Virus record (IMG/VR): IMGVR_UViG_3300035670_000089
Location: 33,571-97,570 of that record
Source: a virus
Direction: 5' to 3' (one strand)
Length of the DNA stretch: 64,000 bases
The notes beneath the pieces were generated by a model. That model ran no database searches, was not told the origin of the DNA, and saw only the letters and a list, made by a program, of their open reading frames with translations. Positions 39,517 to 48,478 of this stretch are shown in pieces (positions within the stretch are counted from its first letter, which is position 1; each line of letters starts with the position of its first letter). Made by a program: the position numbers and the translations under genes.

Positions 39517-40320
39517 TTAATACTTATTTGTAATGTTTATAGTATTAATGTTCGGTACTTCATAAGGAAATTCACGACAGGGTTCAGCGACAGTCCATTC
39601 CACAACATGATACGCAGTGTGGAATACCAAGTTAGGGTTTTGCGCTAACCAACTCGTAGTGGGATAATCCGACTCAATTATTACGGGGTTTCTATATTGT
39701 CGATAGGGCCTTAGAAATTTAATATCCCGGATAACATCCTTCAATATATCCATCCACAACGTCAAAATCTCTTCGCCCGGCAACGTCTGAACTTCATACG
39801 AGAAGTCGTACGGAATCCCATACACTCCCTCGGTATCCCCACTTAAATCATCATCCCGATGATTCCCTTGGATATAATTCTCGTTAAAGCCATGATGCTT
39901 CTGTATAGCCGGATTCTCCGGCACAAACTGAGAATTTAAGGTCACCGGTATATTCAACCCCGGGTCTCTATAAAACAACTGTACGAATACCCTAATAGAA
40001 GCAAAATGAGAACGTTGGAACTGAGTATTCCCTATCGTCTCGTATCCAGGCTTCCCTCCAGAACGATAATTGATAGTTTTAACTTTGGGTTGAGCGATAC
40101 CCCGCTTAACATCAAAAGAGGAGTGATAGGGGTGTACAGATAAAGTTAGACCGGGTTCAATAAGTTCGATACCGCCAAAGAGTCTACCGCGGTTTATCGT
40201 AACTCGTTCGGGGGTAATATTGGGGTCTACGCTTGGATAATATACCTTAGACTCCCGAACATCTGGATGATTCAATATAGATATTAAGAAAGCCTTCCGC
40301 ATCCAGTTGAGTCCCGACAT
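39517..40320 (-). CDS. Probable tail terminator/completion protein, 267 aa
   Basis: No confident family. It lies between the neck candidates and the sheath, where tail-terminator (gp15/gpU-like) proteins are usually encoded, and has a mixed alpha/beta pattern with an N-terminal helix (LNWMRKAFLISILNHPDVRE) and a C-terminal beta stretch (LVFHTAYHVVEWTVAEPC). GAGAGG lies 8 bases before ATG 40320. It is separated from the upstream 574-aa gene by 20 bp. The functional call is inference from place. Confidence 0.5.
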   Translation of the reverse strand: MSGLNWMRKAFLISILNHPDVRESKVYYPSVDPNITPERVTINRGRLFGGIELIEPGLTLSVHPYHSSFDVKRGIAQPKVKTINYRSGGKPGYETIGNTQFQRSHFASIRVFVQLFYRDPGLNIPVTLNSQFVPENPAIQKHHGFNENYIQGNHRDDDLSGDTEGVYGIPYDFSYEVQTLPGEEILTLWMDILKDVIRDIKFLRPYRQYRNPVIIESDYPTTSWLAQNPNLVFHTAYHVVEWTVAEPCREFPYEVPNINTINITNKY

Positions 40321-40340
40321 ACCCTACCTCTCTTTATTCA

Positions 40341-42065
40341 TTAGTAAGACCAACCACGTTGTTCTGCTATTTGAGCTTCATCTACAATATTCGACCACAA
40401 CGAGGGCTTCTGCCGCTGTTTCACGAAAGCCTGTTCCTTTTTCATGACGGCATCGACAACTCCCGACGCTCCATCGGAGTTAGGATTCTTAACGATAATA
40501 CTGCGGGGTTTAGAACTAAACATAGTAATAGGCCTCGTGCGATCTCCAGTAGCAACTTCTATATCTTCCGGCACTTCCAATATATCCAGAACTACCGCGG
40601 TTATGACTCTACTCTTCGCCCAGGCTACTAACTCCAACGCAGAACATGGATTAGACGCCGTAATCGGATCGTTCCGAATAATGGCCCCCATCGCTCGAGC
40701 ATCCAAGTTTATATCCGCTAAGGCGTTATGCAACGCCAGCGTAACCTGAGAGAATCTATTGTTGTCTAAATAGATTTGTTCTTCCGGAGTAGCCCCAACT
40801 TTATACGGCACCTCCACCTTAAACTCCGCTATTGGTTCTAAGGTCTCCTCGTCAATCGCCTGGTTAGGCTGCCAAGCCTGTAACCTAAACGATATATGAT
40901 TTGTAGTTAAACCTGAAGGACTAGCGGGAGAGTTCTCCTCACCGTATCTATATCTATTCCGGAAATATAATACAGTCGGTTCGTAGTCTTCCGCCTTACT
41001 CCGGACATCGAGTAACTTGTTGTAACGGATAATAACGATAGCCCCGTTGACCGGCCAGTAGTTCAGGTTATCGCCCTCTACACCCCAAACAATCGGAGCC
41101 TTATCTATCGGGAACTCTTCTGCTGTAGTATCAAACGTGGTGTCCGGATCAATAAAGGTAGTCCGTATTTGTATATTTATAGAATAGGCAAAAGTCCCCG
41201 GCATAGGTCTACGGGGATAAAAACGCAAAGCGTGATATTGGAAAGAGTTAGGGATAATAGGGTTAGTAAAATAAGGTCCGGCTAACTCCGGTGCGGTCAA
41301 TATAGAATCTCCGTCGATAGGAATAGTCTTCGCGTTTATATCCTCCGACAACGCGACCACAACATCCCAAGTCTGAAAAGTACCTGTATATATATTTAAG
41401 AGAGTCCAATCTCTCGAGAGGGAGGGAGACTGCCAATAAACTTCTATCTGTTTATCCTCGGGTAACTCCACCGTTAGAGGTTGAAAGAAGAATCCAACGG
41501 GAATCTCTGATTCTTCTTTAGCCTTATCCCCCTTTAAAGCAACTTGGGAAAGATCCCAAGTAGCGATAATACGGTTGAGGTCGTCCTCCGCCTCTTGTTC
41601 AATAACCTTTGCGTGTTCCGCCTGTTCGGGTATTTGAGCAAGTTGTCCGACTAAGCGGGCGGCGGTGAAAGCAGCGGATACTCGACGAATACCGTCGGAG
41701 AATAAATCGCGGTTAACGTATTTAGTTTGACCGGGACGATCCGGGTCAGCGTACATGACCTCTTTAACCGCACCCGCTCCCCCAAATAATGGAGCGTTAT
41801 CCTCTCGTGCTTTAGCGGCAGATAAGATTAAAGCGATGCGGGGGTCTGCATCGGTTGTTATTAAATTAAAAATATCTAAGGTGCGGGTCTGTCTTAAAAG
41901 AACAGAGTAGCGCCGCACCATCGCCGCCATATCCCTTAACTCGGCGGACGCCGCTTCTAATTGCGGGTCGGTTAGACTTTGTGCAGATGTGTAATTAATG
42001 GTAGGTGATACCCCATCGGGCGATGGGTAACTAAATCTGTCCGAGAAATTAAACGTAGTGGACAT
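40341..42065 (-). CDS. Unknown neck/tail-completion-region protein, 574 aa
   Basis: No family recognised. An N-terminal helical section (LEAASAELRDMAAMVRRYSV) is followed by a large beta section with repeated Tyr/Trp/Pro strands (QIEVYWQSPSLSRDWTLLNI) and a short helical C-terminus (KKEQAFVKQRQKPSLWSNIV). AGGTGA precedes ATG 42065. It lies between capsid-side genes and the tail terminator candidate, so it may be a neck or connector protein or a decoration of the tail end. It is soluble and has no motif I can name. Confidence 0.5.
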   Translation of the reverse strand: MSTTFNFSDRFSYPSPDGVSPTINYTSAQSLTDPQLEAASAELRDMAAMVRRYSVLLRQTRTLDIFNLITTDADPRIALILSAAKAREDNAPLFGGAGAVKEVMYADPDRPGQTKYVNRDLFSDGIRRVSAAFTAARLVGQLAQIPEQAEHAKVIEQEAEDDLNRIIATWDLSQVALKGDKAKEESEIPVGFFFQPLTVELPEDKQIEVYWQSPSLSRDWTLLNIYTGTFQTWDVVVALSEDINAKTIPIDGDSILTAPELAGPYFTNPIIPNSFQYHALRFYPRRPMPGTFAYSINIQIRTTFIDPDTTFDTTAEEFPIDKAPIVWGVEGDNLNYWPVNGAIVIIRYNKLLDVRSKAEDYEPTVLYFRNRYRYGEENSPASPSGLTTNHISFRLQAWQPNQAIDEETLEPIAEFKVEVPYKVGATPEEQIYLDNNRFSQVTLALHNALADINLDARAMGAIIRNDPITASNPCSALELVAWAKSRVITAVVLDILEVPEDIEVATGDRTRPITMFSSKPRSIIVKNPNSDGASGVVDAVMKKEQAFVKQRQKPSLWSNIVDEAQIAEQRGWSY

Positions 42066-42084
42066 GTATCACCTATGAATATAC

Positions 42085-42687
42085 TTAGAGTTGACGGCGA
42101 CGTCTTCTAGCCCGAGGACTAAGTTCTGCGTCGTCTCCTTCCGCTGTAGTTTCTCCACCCTCCGTGCTCTCAGTAGTCTCTTCTTGAGGAGCTACTTCAA
42201 AAGGAGAAGGTTCCGGTTCCATAAAGTCTGAGACTTCAGGTAACGGTTGAGTATAAGAAGTATACATAACTTCTTTCTCGGGTTCAGGCAATACTTCCCC
42301 ACTAACTACAACCTGCTCCAATTCCTGCGCTTGCGGAATCGTAAGAGGTTCCGGAACATCGTTGATAGGATTAACTACGGGTTCCTGCACTAACTCCTCG
42401 AATATCGTTTCCTGAGTAGGGAAGGGTTGTTCTTCTACTTTAGGAGCAGCAGTAGGAGTCGGAGCAGTGGGGAAAGAATTCTGCTTTAGAGAAGCAGGAT
42501 TAACTTTAGGGGCATTACCTACGAAGGTAGTGGTAACCAATTTACGACGGTCGGGACTCGCCATAATCTGAGATAACTCAGCTTCGGTGAAAGGTCCTTG
42601 ACTGTCCCCCGGGTATAACTGCCGTTGCCGTCCGCCTACATAAAAGGAGGCGGGGGCTACAGCAGTTACATAATACAGGGTTGACAT
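42085..42687 (-). CDS. Small virion/connector protein with disordered acidic tail, 200 aa
   Basis: The first about 65 residues are folded (LYYVTAVAPASFYVGGRQRQ, then DSQGPFTEAELSQIMASPDR). The rest is Pro/Glu/Thr-rich low complexity (QAQELEQVVVSGEVLPEPEK, then ESTEGGETTAEGDDA) and ends in a basic RARRRRRQL. This form, one small domain with a charged tail, suits a connector or DNA-end-binding protein in the head-neck region. AAGGTAAG precedes ATG 42687. No family recognised. Confidence 0.5.
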   Translation of the reverse strand: MSTLYYVTAVAPASFYVGGRQRQLYPGDSQGPFTEAELSQIMASPDRRKLVTTTFVGNAPKVNPASLKQNSFPTAPTPTAAPKVEEQPFPTQETIFEELVQEPVVNPINDVPEPLTIPQAQELEQVVVSGEVLPEPEKEVMYTSYTQPLPEVSDFMEPEPSPFEVAPQEETTESTEGGETTAEGDDAELSPRARRRRRQL

Positions 42688-42704
42688 GATAACTTACCTT
42701 CTGA

Positions 42705-43745
42705 TTAAGGGTTGGTGAAGTTGGTGGAAGCGACTAAGTTACTCTTCCCGGGAGAGAGAACATACACGTTAGCGGGGGTCACCGGTGTCAGCAACACTTC
42801 TTTAGTACCAGAGGTGCCGGTATAAGGAGCGCCTAAAGTAATAACCCCAGTAGCGCTGTTATACGCTCCAGTATCCAAAGTCTCTCCATCAAGTGCGAGA
42901 ACGTTGGTGTTGGTAACTGAAGACATAAGATCAGCAATACTATCACGTTCAGCGTAAGCCACAGTAACATCAGCGTCGCCGTTAATAAAGGTACCGGTAA
43001 CGACTTTAGGTAGAACATGGTAATACACTTCAGCCGTAACGATTTCCAAACTTGCGGGGTTACGCAGATTAGCCCGCGCGGGTTGATACCCAAAGATGGG
43101 ATACCCGGTAGCTAGATAAATAGGTACCTCTACCGCATTAATCGTAAAGTTACTCAGAGCAACTTTAGGACGAGTGCCGTTCCCGTAAACCCGGTTACGA
43201 CCTTGTTGTACAGGTACATCAGGAGTAGCGAAGGAAGGATCATAGTTCTTCCACACACCGCCTTCCCGTACATAGAAAGCGCGACCCTCTAAATGGTCGG
43301 GGAAGTCAATAGCTTCCAAATATTTATCCCCGTCTTGAACTGCATCACCGTTAAGGAGAGTAGTAGGGGGAGTATAAACACCGCCCGAAGCCACAACGGG
43401 TTGCAGAATACGAGTGGGATTAAGGAAGACACGGAAGTAGTTGTACCCGTCGGCTACATCTTCAGGGGTAAACACAAGGTTTACAGAGGTAGAAAGAGTA
43501 GCAGGCTGAGAGTCGAGAATAGCATTACCAGGAGCAATAGCTACGGTAAGGTTGGCGGGTACAGCCACAGGAGCCCCAGCGGCCAGAGACCAAGAAGGAG
43601 TCAGACCGGATTGAATAGAACAATACGGGTAGTAATTGAGACCACCAGAGCGGTGAGTAGGATAAAGATCCTTAAGGAAACGGAAACCAGGAGCGCCTTG
43701 GTAAGGGCGGAGTCCGGTTTGGACTTGAGTAATTGCAGAAACCAT
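42705..43745 (-). CDS. Virion structural protein next to the capsid gene, 346 aa
   Basis: No named family. Predicted to be almost all beta with Ala/Val/Gly-rich strands (PVAVPANLTVAIAPGNAILD, TAEVYYHVLPKVVTGTFING), repeated Tyr-Asn-Gly turns and no membrane segment. It directly follows the capsid gene candidate and is preceded by GAGAGGAAA at good distance. It could be a head decoration, a minor capsid protein or an adaptor. The late, abundant style of the region supports a virion protein. Confidence 0.55.
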   Translation of the reverse strand: MVSAITQVQTGLRPYQGAPGFRFLKDLYPTHRSGGLNYYPYCSIQSGLTPSWSLAAGAPVAVPANLTVAIAPGNAILDSQPATLSTSVNLVFTPEDVADGYNYFRVFLNPTRILQPVVASGGVYTPPTTLLNGDAVQDGDKYLEAIDFPDHLEGRAFYVREGGVWKNYDPSFATPDVPVQQGRNRVYGNGTRPKVALSNFTINAVEVPIYLATGYPIFGYQPARANLRNPASLEIVTAEVYYHVLPKVVTGTFINGDADVTVAYAERDSIADLMSSVTNTNVLALDGETLDTGAYNSATGVITLGAPYTGTSGTKEVLLTPVTPANVYVLSPGKSNLVASTNFTNP

Positions 43746-43805
43746 TATTTATTTTCCTCTCTACAAGGTAAAAGTAAAAGACACAGACAAACTTCAAACA
43801 CAAAC

Positions 43806-45134
43806 CTAGAAAGTACCGTAAGACAGATCCGGTAGGATAGGTAGGGTTTCGTAAAGTTCGTTGGGTTCACATACATCTAACAGAGCAATCCAATAAGGAT
43901 AAACAGGGAAAGGAATAAAGCAATCACCAATCCGCATGAGTGCTCCCGGAGGCGCAGGCAACTTAGGTGCCATATCCGTTTCCATCCACATACCGGGCTT
44001 ACCGTCAGGAGATTCCCCAGAACAGTGGTAAGTGAAGCCTAAAGCAGCAGAAGGATCTGACATAGACTTAGAAGCAACCAGAGCCACTTTATGAGCAGGC
44101 CAGTACACTTCAAGTTTGTTGTCATTGGAAGGATTCCGCCAAATCCCGTCCATAGTAACGATACGAAGACCGGCGATAGAAGTAATCGTCCCGCCAGGAC
44201 CGAAGGTCAGGTATTGAGGTCCAGGCGCAGAACTCATACCGATAGCGGCGTTACCGGCAACCGCACCGGGTAGGTTGTTCACCAACAGTCCAGGAATACC
44301 CTGGAAGGCTTTAATGTATTCATTAGTAGCCATAATCGCCGACAGGAGTTGCGAACTCATCACAATCGTGTCGAACTTGTTCTTGTTGGTGATATAGAGG
44401 TAATCCTGCAGTAAACGCAGACCTCTAATGATATCGGCTTGAGGATACAACCAGTTAACCCCAATACGTCCATCGGTAGAAGTGAAGAAACTAGCTTCAT
44501 TACGACCTTTAGCGGGGGTTAGGTTAACGTTAGCCGTATAGTTACGACCCATGATATTAACCAAACTGCCTTCCGCAACGGTGTCGCTCCAACCTTGATA
44601 GGAGAAGAAGTTGTGCGGGGGGATGTTGGAGTTAACATCAATCGCTACTTTCGTCCGGGGGTCAAAATAACGCCACCCGCCTTGGAGCATTTTGGATTGA
44701 TAAACTTCTCTAACCCGCTTGAGGCGGTTTACAAGTTTCTGTACCCGCTTACTAATCCACTCTTGCGCGGGTTGTTGTTCATTAATGGTGCCGGGGCGGC
44801 GGAGTTGGTTAATGAACATCCGGTCAATACTGTCGTCTTCCCGAAACGTTTGGGGCACGACAGAGAACCGACGGAGACGATCTGGCTCTACGAATTGACC
44901 GTTGGGGATACCTGGTTGAACCGGAGGCGTAATTCCATGACCCTCAATCATCTGTTCGATGATGAGAGTACGCTCGTAGTGCATTTGGGTGGGGAACAGA
45001 AAGTCTAAATTGGTGGATTCCAATTGACTAAAAGAACGAGCCAACATTGTAAGCTGTAAAGAGCCGAATGAAGGATCATCCCCAATATACTCGTACGGAG
45101 TAACCTGAGCTTGAAATTCTTGTGAAATAGGCAT
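43806..45134 (-). CDS. Probable major capsid protein, 442 aa
   Basis: Identified mainly by place, directly after the protease/scaffold gene, and by style: 442 aa, soluble, alpha/beta, with an N-arm (ISQEFQAQVTPYEYIGDDPS), a helical section typical of HK97-fold spine regions (RVQKLVNRLKRVREVYQSKM) and a long hydrophobic beta core with Gly-Pro turns (AAIGMSSAPGPQYLTFGPGG, TSIAGLRIVTMDGIWRNPSN). AGAGG lies about 9 bases before ATG 45134. I cannot prove the HK97 fold from the sequence alone, but no better capsid candidate exists in the window. Confidence 0.75.
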   Translation of the reverse strand: MPISQEFQAQVTPYEYIGDDPSFGSLQLTMLARSFSQLESTNLDFLFPTQMHYERTLIIEQMIEGHGITPPVQPGIPNGQFVEPDRLRRFSVVPQTFREDDSIDRMFINQLRRPGTINEQQPAQEWISKRVQKLVNRLKRVREVYQSKMLQGGWRYFDPRTKVAIDVNSNIPPHNFFSYQGWSDTVAEGSLVNIMGRNYTANVNLTPAKGRNEASFFTSTDGRIGVNWLYPQADIIRGLRLLQDYLYITNKNKFDTIVMSSQLLSAIMATNEYIKAFQGIPGLLVNNLPGAVAGNAAIGMSSAPGPQYLTFGPGGTITSIAGLRIVTMDGIWRNPSNDNKLEVYWPAHKVALVASKSMSDPSAALGFTYHCSGESPDGKPGMWMETDMAPKLPAPPGALMRIGDCFIPFPVYPYWIALLDVCEPNELYETLPILPDLSYGTF

Positions 45135-45189
45135 TTGAGAAACCTCTTCTAGAGTCTAATACAGTAATAAGGAATTACTAACCCTAAGG

Positions 45190-46356
45190 TTAGAGAAGTT
45201 GAAACGAAGGATTACCGCCCCGCGCCTCGATAATTTTGTTGTTGCGCTCAATAATTTGAGAGTAGAACTCAGGTAGCTCTACTTCAGTAGATCCTTTGCG
45301 CCCTTCATCACTCGACCCTTGAGGTTGAGCGAAGACATGCTTATAGTTCTCCGACAGTTGTTGATAGTCAGAGAAGAGCTTCTCTTCCGCAGCCGCCGTG
45401 AGAGTGCCAGACTTAATCATGTCGCTGAAGGTCTGTTTTGTACTTTCAGGAAGATTAAGAGCATTTAGTTTATTCAACTTAAGTTCGATAGCCCGAGAGT
45501 GCTCCGCTTCAATAAGAGAAGAGAACTGCTGCTTCATAGTGGAGAACTCTTTAGCAAGGTTGCTGAAGTCTTCAGCGAGTTTGTCGTACTGTTCGCGAGG
45601 AACAGTATCCGTAGGAGGAGTAGGCGGGCAGGAAGGAGGGCAAGAAGGAGCTGCGGGAGTAGACAACACTTCAGTAGGTGCTGCGGCTACATGGGTAGAG
45701 CTTTCTTGGCTTTGGGTATTAGTAGAAGTTTCAAACTCTGCAGTTTTCGTACTCATAGAAGTGTTTCCTATTTCGGGAGTTAGGTCAAAAGAAAAAACTG
45801 TAAGGGGGGTGCTAACGTCAGTTTCACCGGGACTATCGGAGAACTTCTCTACGGCTACTTCCAACCCATGGTTTTTAAAAGGTAAGAAGGGCCGATTCGT
45901 TAACGCAAGTCCTACTAAAAGAGTACCTATCTTTTCACCGCTTTGTCTGTCTCTAGCGTTTCTCAACACTTCAGCACTCGCGTATCGGTATCTCTTTTTC
46001 TCTACGTCCTCGAAAAGTTTCTCGTCGGTGGGAGAGTAATAAGCAAAGAGTACGTCTCCCTCTTGAGTTAGCTTATCAGGCCATCCTTCAGAAGGTTCCC
46101 CTTCTAGAACTTCGGAGGACTGAGGGTGCCCTAGGAATAACGGAGGGTCAAAGCCGGCTTTACCTTCATTAAAGTTTTCAACAATGTCGTCAAAATCTTG
46201 TTGAGTAAAAGAGACCTTGCCGTATACAGGATGGGACCATTCTCCCAAAGGAGCAACAGGAACCTTCAAGTACTGTTCTCCCGTCTGACCTTGGATGACG
46301 GATAGAAGTTCTAAATCGGTTCCAGTTATATTTGCTTCTAACTGAATGTAATCCAT
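45190..46356 (-). CDS. Capsid maturation protease with scaffold domain (Mu gpI-like), 388 aa
   Basis: Residues 1-155 read as a Mu gpI/phage-protease domain: GEWSHPVYGKVSFTQQDFDD, DIVENFNEGKAGFDPPLFLG with a following HP, then YRYASAEVLRNA and LLVGLALTNRPFLP, matching the family order of fold-start, catalytic-region His and the ALTN-P signature. Residues 200-300 are a Ser/Thr/Pro-rich linker (including CPPSCPPTPP) followed by a long coiled-coil (DKLAEDFSNLAKEFSTMKQQ) and a C-terminal segment, the scaffold part that is cleaved and lost in maturation. AAAGG precedes ATG 46356. An internal ribosome site at about 45766 may also give the scaffold alone. Position before the capsid gene is typical. 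Confidence 0.75.
   Translation of the reverse strand: MDYIQLEANITGTDLELLSVIQGQTGEQYLKVPVAPLGEWSHPVYGKVSFTQQDFDDIVENFNEGKAGFDPPLFLGHPQSSEVLEGEPSEGWPDKLTQEGDVLFAYYSPTDEKLFEDVEKKRYRYASAEVLRNARDRQSGEKIGTLLVGLALTNRPFLPFKNHGLEVAVEKFSDSPGETDVSTPLTVFSFDLTPEIGNTSMSTKTAEFETSTNTQSQESSTHVAAAPTEVLSTPAAPSCPPSCPPTPPTDTVPREQYDKLAEDFSNLAKEFSTMKQQFSSLIEAEHSRAIELKLNKLNALNLPESTKQTFSDMIKSGTLTAAAEEKLFSDYQQLSENYKHVFAQPQGSSDEGRKGSTEVELPEFYSQIIERNNKIIEARGGNPSFQLL
45754..45769 (-). promoter_or_regulatory. Internal ribosome site and ATG for a separate scaffold
   Basis: Within the protease gene, AGGA on the minus strand is followed after 9 bases by an in-frame ATG at 45756, which would give a 188-residue scaffold-only protein starting MSTKTAEF (residue 201 onward). 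Phages such as lambda (Nu3) and Mu (Z) make their scaffold from an internal start in just this place. The motif is common by chance, so confidence is moderate. Confidence 0.45.
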
Positions 46357-46392
46357 ATATTCGCCTTTCTTTGCCCTCCACTAACATATTTA

Positions 46393-46419
46393 AGACCTAC
46401 TGATGTACTCAGCAGGTCT
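46393..46419 (-). other. 11-bp hairpin between the Cys-rich gene and the protease gene
   Basis: On the minus strand AGACCTGCTGA pairs with TCAGTAGGTCT around a GTACA loop, with all 11 pairs formed when one G-U wobble is allowed; the plus strand has an A-C mismatch there. This points to a minus-strand RNA structure. Only a short AT-rich stretch follows, so it is not a strong terminator and may mark RNA processing. Confidence 0.5.
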
Positions 46420-46471
46420 CAAAACCTATTATGCACCACTAAAAATAAAACTAGGTCCTACTAAACTAAGT

Positions 46472-47677
46472 TTAAGTCGGGTTCCTTCGCCCCTTTATAC
46501 GCTCGTATTCCTTCTTCACCTCCACTTCTGAAAACACTCGCTTCTCCTTTTTAGCCCTCGCTTTAACTCGACTCTCTGCAACCTGATACAACATATTCAT
46601 AGTGGGAACCCCGCCTAGACTTACTTCCGTAGAGCCCGACGCCGCCGCACTCGTAACCGCTCCAGCCCCTTCAGAAAACTTCTCTAAACTCTCCGGGGCT
46701 ACAGTCTCTTCTTCCTTCTTCTCCTCAACGGTCTCTGTTGAAACATCGGCAGGTATAGATACACCAGCGCTAAGGATATACATGCCATCGGAATTACCAT
46801 ATCTCTGTGTATACATCTCCTCGTACAACGTGTACACACTTTCGAGTGTATCTAAATCCGAAATATCTTCAGCAATATCATCCGAATGCAAAGCCAAAAG
46901 CCATAGACTCTGATTGGAAGGAACTCTAGCATCATCCATCGGCGCCGAATAACTCTCTTTCTTATCGGCCTCTTTAGCTTGAGATGCTTCCTCTGGTGCA
47001 TACTTCGCCGCGGCGGCAATAATCTTCTTGCGTTCTTCTGGACTCTTCGCTTTCCCTCTCAATTTGAGCGCACTCACCGCACTCTTCTTATCAAAGATAG
47101 GAAACCGTCCTTTAGATAGAGTAGCGGTCTTCTTACGAGTATCCGACTTAACGTTGCCTTTATTAGTCCACCCCTCCGCCAGTATCACCAGTTCTTCATC
47201 GGTTAAAGAATTCAATGGGAGGTCTAGACTGTATCCTTCAATATAAGCTTTGTGGTATTCCGCATCCTCGTATAACTCATAATCACTACAAACATAATGA
47301 TCCGCACAAGGGAAATCATGCTTACGACAATACCGCTCAAAGTCAAAATACTCACAAGTCTTACAAGATTGCGAAACCGTAAACCCCGGAGGAACATCCC
47401 CCATCGGACGGTAACACGATAACTTCTCCCCCTTCTCCGTAAACGAGATTAACTTCTCTGCACTACTTCCCTCGTCTACCGTGGATAACTTCTCTTCTAC
47501 TGCATTACTCGACTTAACCGCAGGACTACTCGCTGGAGTATCCATAACACTGGTGGCTCCCTTATACTCCTCCAGAGTAGTTGTGGGTAGAGCTTTGTAA
47601 TCAAAACTACCTACTGCGCCATACTTCTCCGCAGTCTGTTGCTGTAAATACGCGAAAAAATCTAATTCCTGACTCAT
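46472..47677 (-). CDS. Cys-rich head-region protein of unknown function, 401 aa
   Basis: Between portal and protease. The sequence holds a five-Cys cluster, C105-x2-C108-x8-C117-x6-C124-x5-C130, with His between, which could bind zinc. A second block, GRFPIFDKKSAVSALKLRGK followed by PEERKKIIAAAAKYAPEEAS, resembles the short helical DUF-like segment found at the ends of many phage head proteins next to portal and protease. N- and C-terminal parts are Ser/Glu-rich and probably disordered. The start ATG 47677 has no Shine-Dalgarno and lies in an AT-rich divergent gap with the SWIM gene. Unknown function; head assembly role likely by place. Confidence 0.5.
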   Translation of the reverse strand: MSQELDFFAYLQQQTAEKYGAVGSFDYKALPTTTLEEYKGATSVMDTPASSPAVKSSNAVEEKLSTVDEGSSAEKLISFTEKGEKLSCYRPMGDVPPGFTVSQSCKTCEYFDFERYCRKHDFPCADHYVCSDYELYEDAEYHKAYIEGYSLDLPLNSLTDEELVILAEGWTNKGNVKSDTRKKTATLSKGRFPIFDKKSAVSALKLRGKAKSPEERKKIIAAAAKYAPEEASQAKEADKKESYSAPMDDARVPSNQSLWLLALHSDDIAEDISDLDTLESVYTLYEEMYTQRYGNSDGMYILSAGVSIPADVSTETVEEKKEEETVAPESLEKFSEGAGAVTSAAASGSTEVSLGGVPTMNMLYQVAESRVKARAKKEKRVFSEVEVKKEYERIKGRRNPT

Positions 47678-47778
47678 ATATATATAACGCAGTTCAACTA
47701 CTAAACTATACTAAGCTTACTCTATACTCCCAGCCCTACAAAACAAAGGATAATAGAAAATATACCAAAAAGATAAAT

Positions 47779-48411
47779 ATGAACCACACTTGGAATTACC
47801 CCCTCCTCGCAGCAGAATTGGATGTATTGAAATGGTATTACTTTAATGCAGAAGAAATAAACTTTAGAACCAATACGGGTTTATTGGAGGTTTTGGTCAG
47901 AGGGGAAGAGGAGACGGAAGAGAGGGTAGAGGTGTTTAAAGTAGAGGGGACAGAAGAGGAGATAAGAAAGCATTTGATATTTCCAGAGATATATGGTGTT
48001 CTCTGTTCTCTGTACAACTTACCCCCGCGGGACTATACCGAAGAACAGTTACTCTCCTTGAGTATCCTGTTTGAATATCTACAACACCCCATCAGTCGCT
48101 GTAAAATTTCCAAAGGAAATCTAAGCTATTACTACAAAGGGTATAAGTGGGAGAACCCGGATATCCCTCCGTATGAAGCTTTGGTATGCGGGAAAATGTT
48201 GAGAGAGGGGTATAAGGTAGAAGTCGTCCCCGGCAGTCACTTCTATATATACAACTCTCTTTCTCTCGCCCCGAGGAAGTTATACACAACGCAACACTTC
48301 TGTTCTTGTACTCATTTTGAGAGGTACAGAACGTGCAATCATCTAAATATGGTGCGGGGGGTATTGGAGAAAAAAGTCTTAAGGGAGTTAAGAGAATTAA
48401 GTTACTACTAG
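47779..48411 (+). CDS. SWIM zinc-finger protein, 210 aa
   Basis: The C-terminus holds a SWIM motif, C175-x-C177-x8-C186-x-H188 (CSCTHFERYRTCNH), a zinc-binding fold used for DNA or protein contact. The rest is helical and basic/acidic mixed (AAELDVLKWYYFNAEEINFR). The start was placed at ATG 47779, where the charged, folded sequence begins; the open frame extends farther upstream to 47581, but that part runs over the start of the opposite-strand gene and looks like non-coding sequence. It is transcribed against the surrounding structural genes, with its own AT-rich upstream region, and precedes the coiled-coil gene. Possible regulator or host-takeover protein (inference). Confidence 0.65.
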   Translation: MNHTWNYPLLAAELDVLKWYYFNAEEINFRTNTGLLEVLVRGEEETEERVEVFKVEGTEEEIRKHLIFPEIYGVLCSLYNLPPRDYTEEQLLSLSILFEYLQHPISRCKISKGNLSYYYKGYKWENPDIPPYEALVCGKMLREGYKVEVVPGSHFYIYNSLSLAPRKLYTTQHFCSCTHFERYRTCNHLNMVRGVLEKKVLRELRELSYY

Positions 48412-48426
48412 GATAAGTTGTAGTTA

Positions 48427-48478
48427 CGCTAGACGTAGAACTCTTTCTTCAAAGGTCTGTACTTATCTATGTCTAGCG
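48427..48478 (+). promoter_or_regulatory. Inverted repeat pairing across a start codon
   Basis: CGCTAGAC at 48427-48434 is repeated inverted as GTCTAGCG at 48471-48478, which includes the G of the ATG (48469-48471) of the coiled-coil gene. In mRNA the two arms could pair over a 36-base loop containing the AAAGG ribosome site, so they could hide the start. An 8-bp match can occur by chance. Confidence 0.4.

Noticed and set aside
45163-45179. AGTAAT/ATTACT hairpin between capsid and protease genes
   Set aside because: A six-pair AT-rich stem without T-run; too weak to claim.
47581-47778. Upstream extension of the SWIM gene frame
   Set aside because: It would overlap the start of the opposite-strand gene by about 100 bases, has no ribosome site, and its translated text lacks the composition of the following protein.
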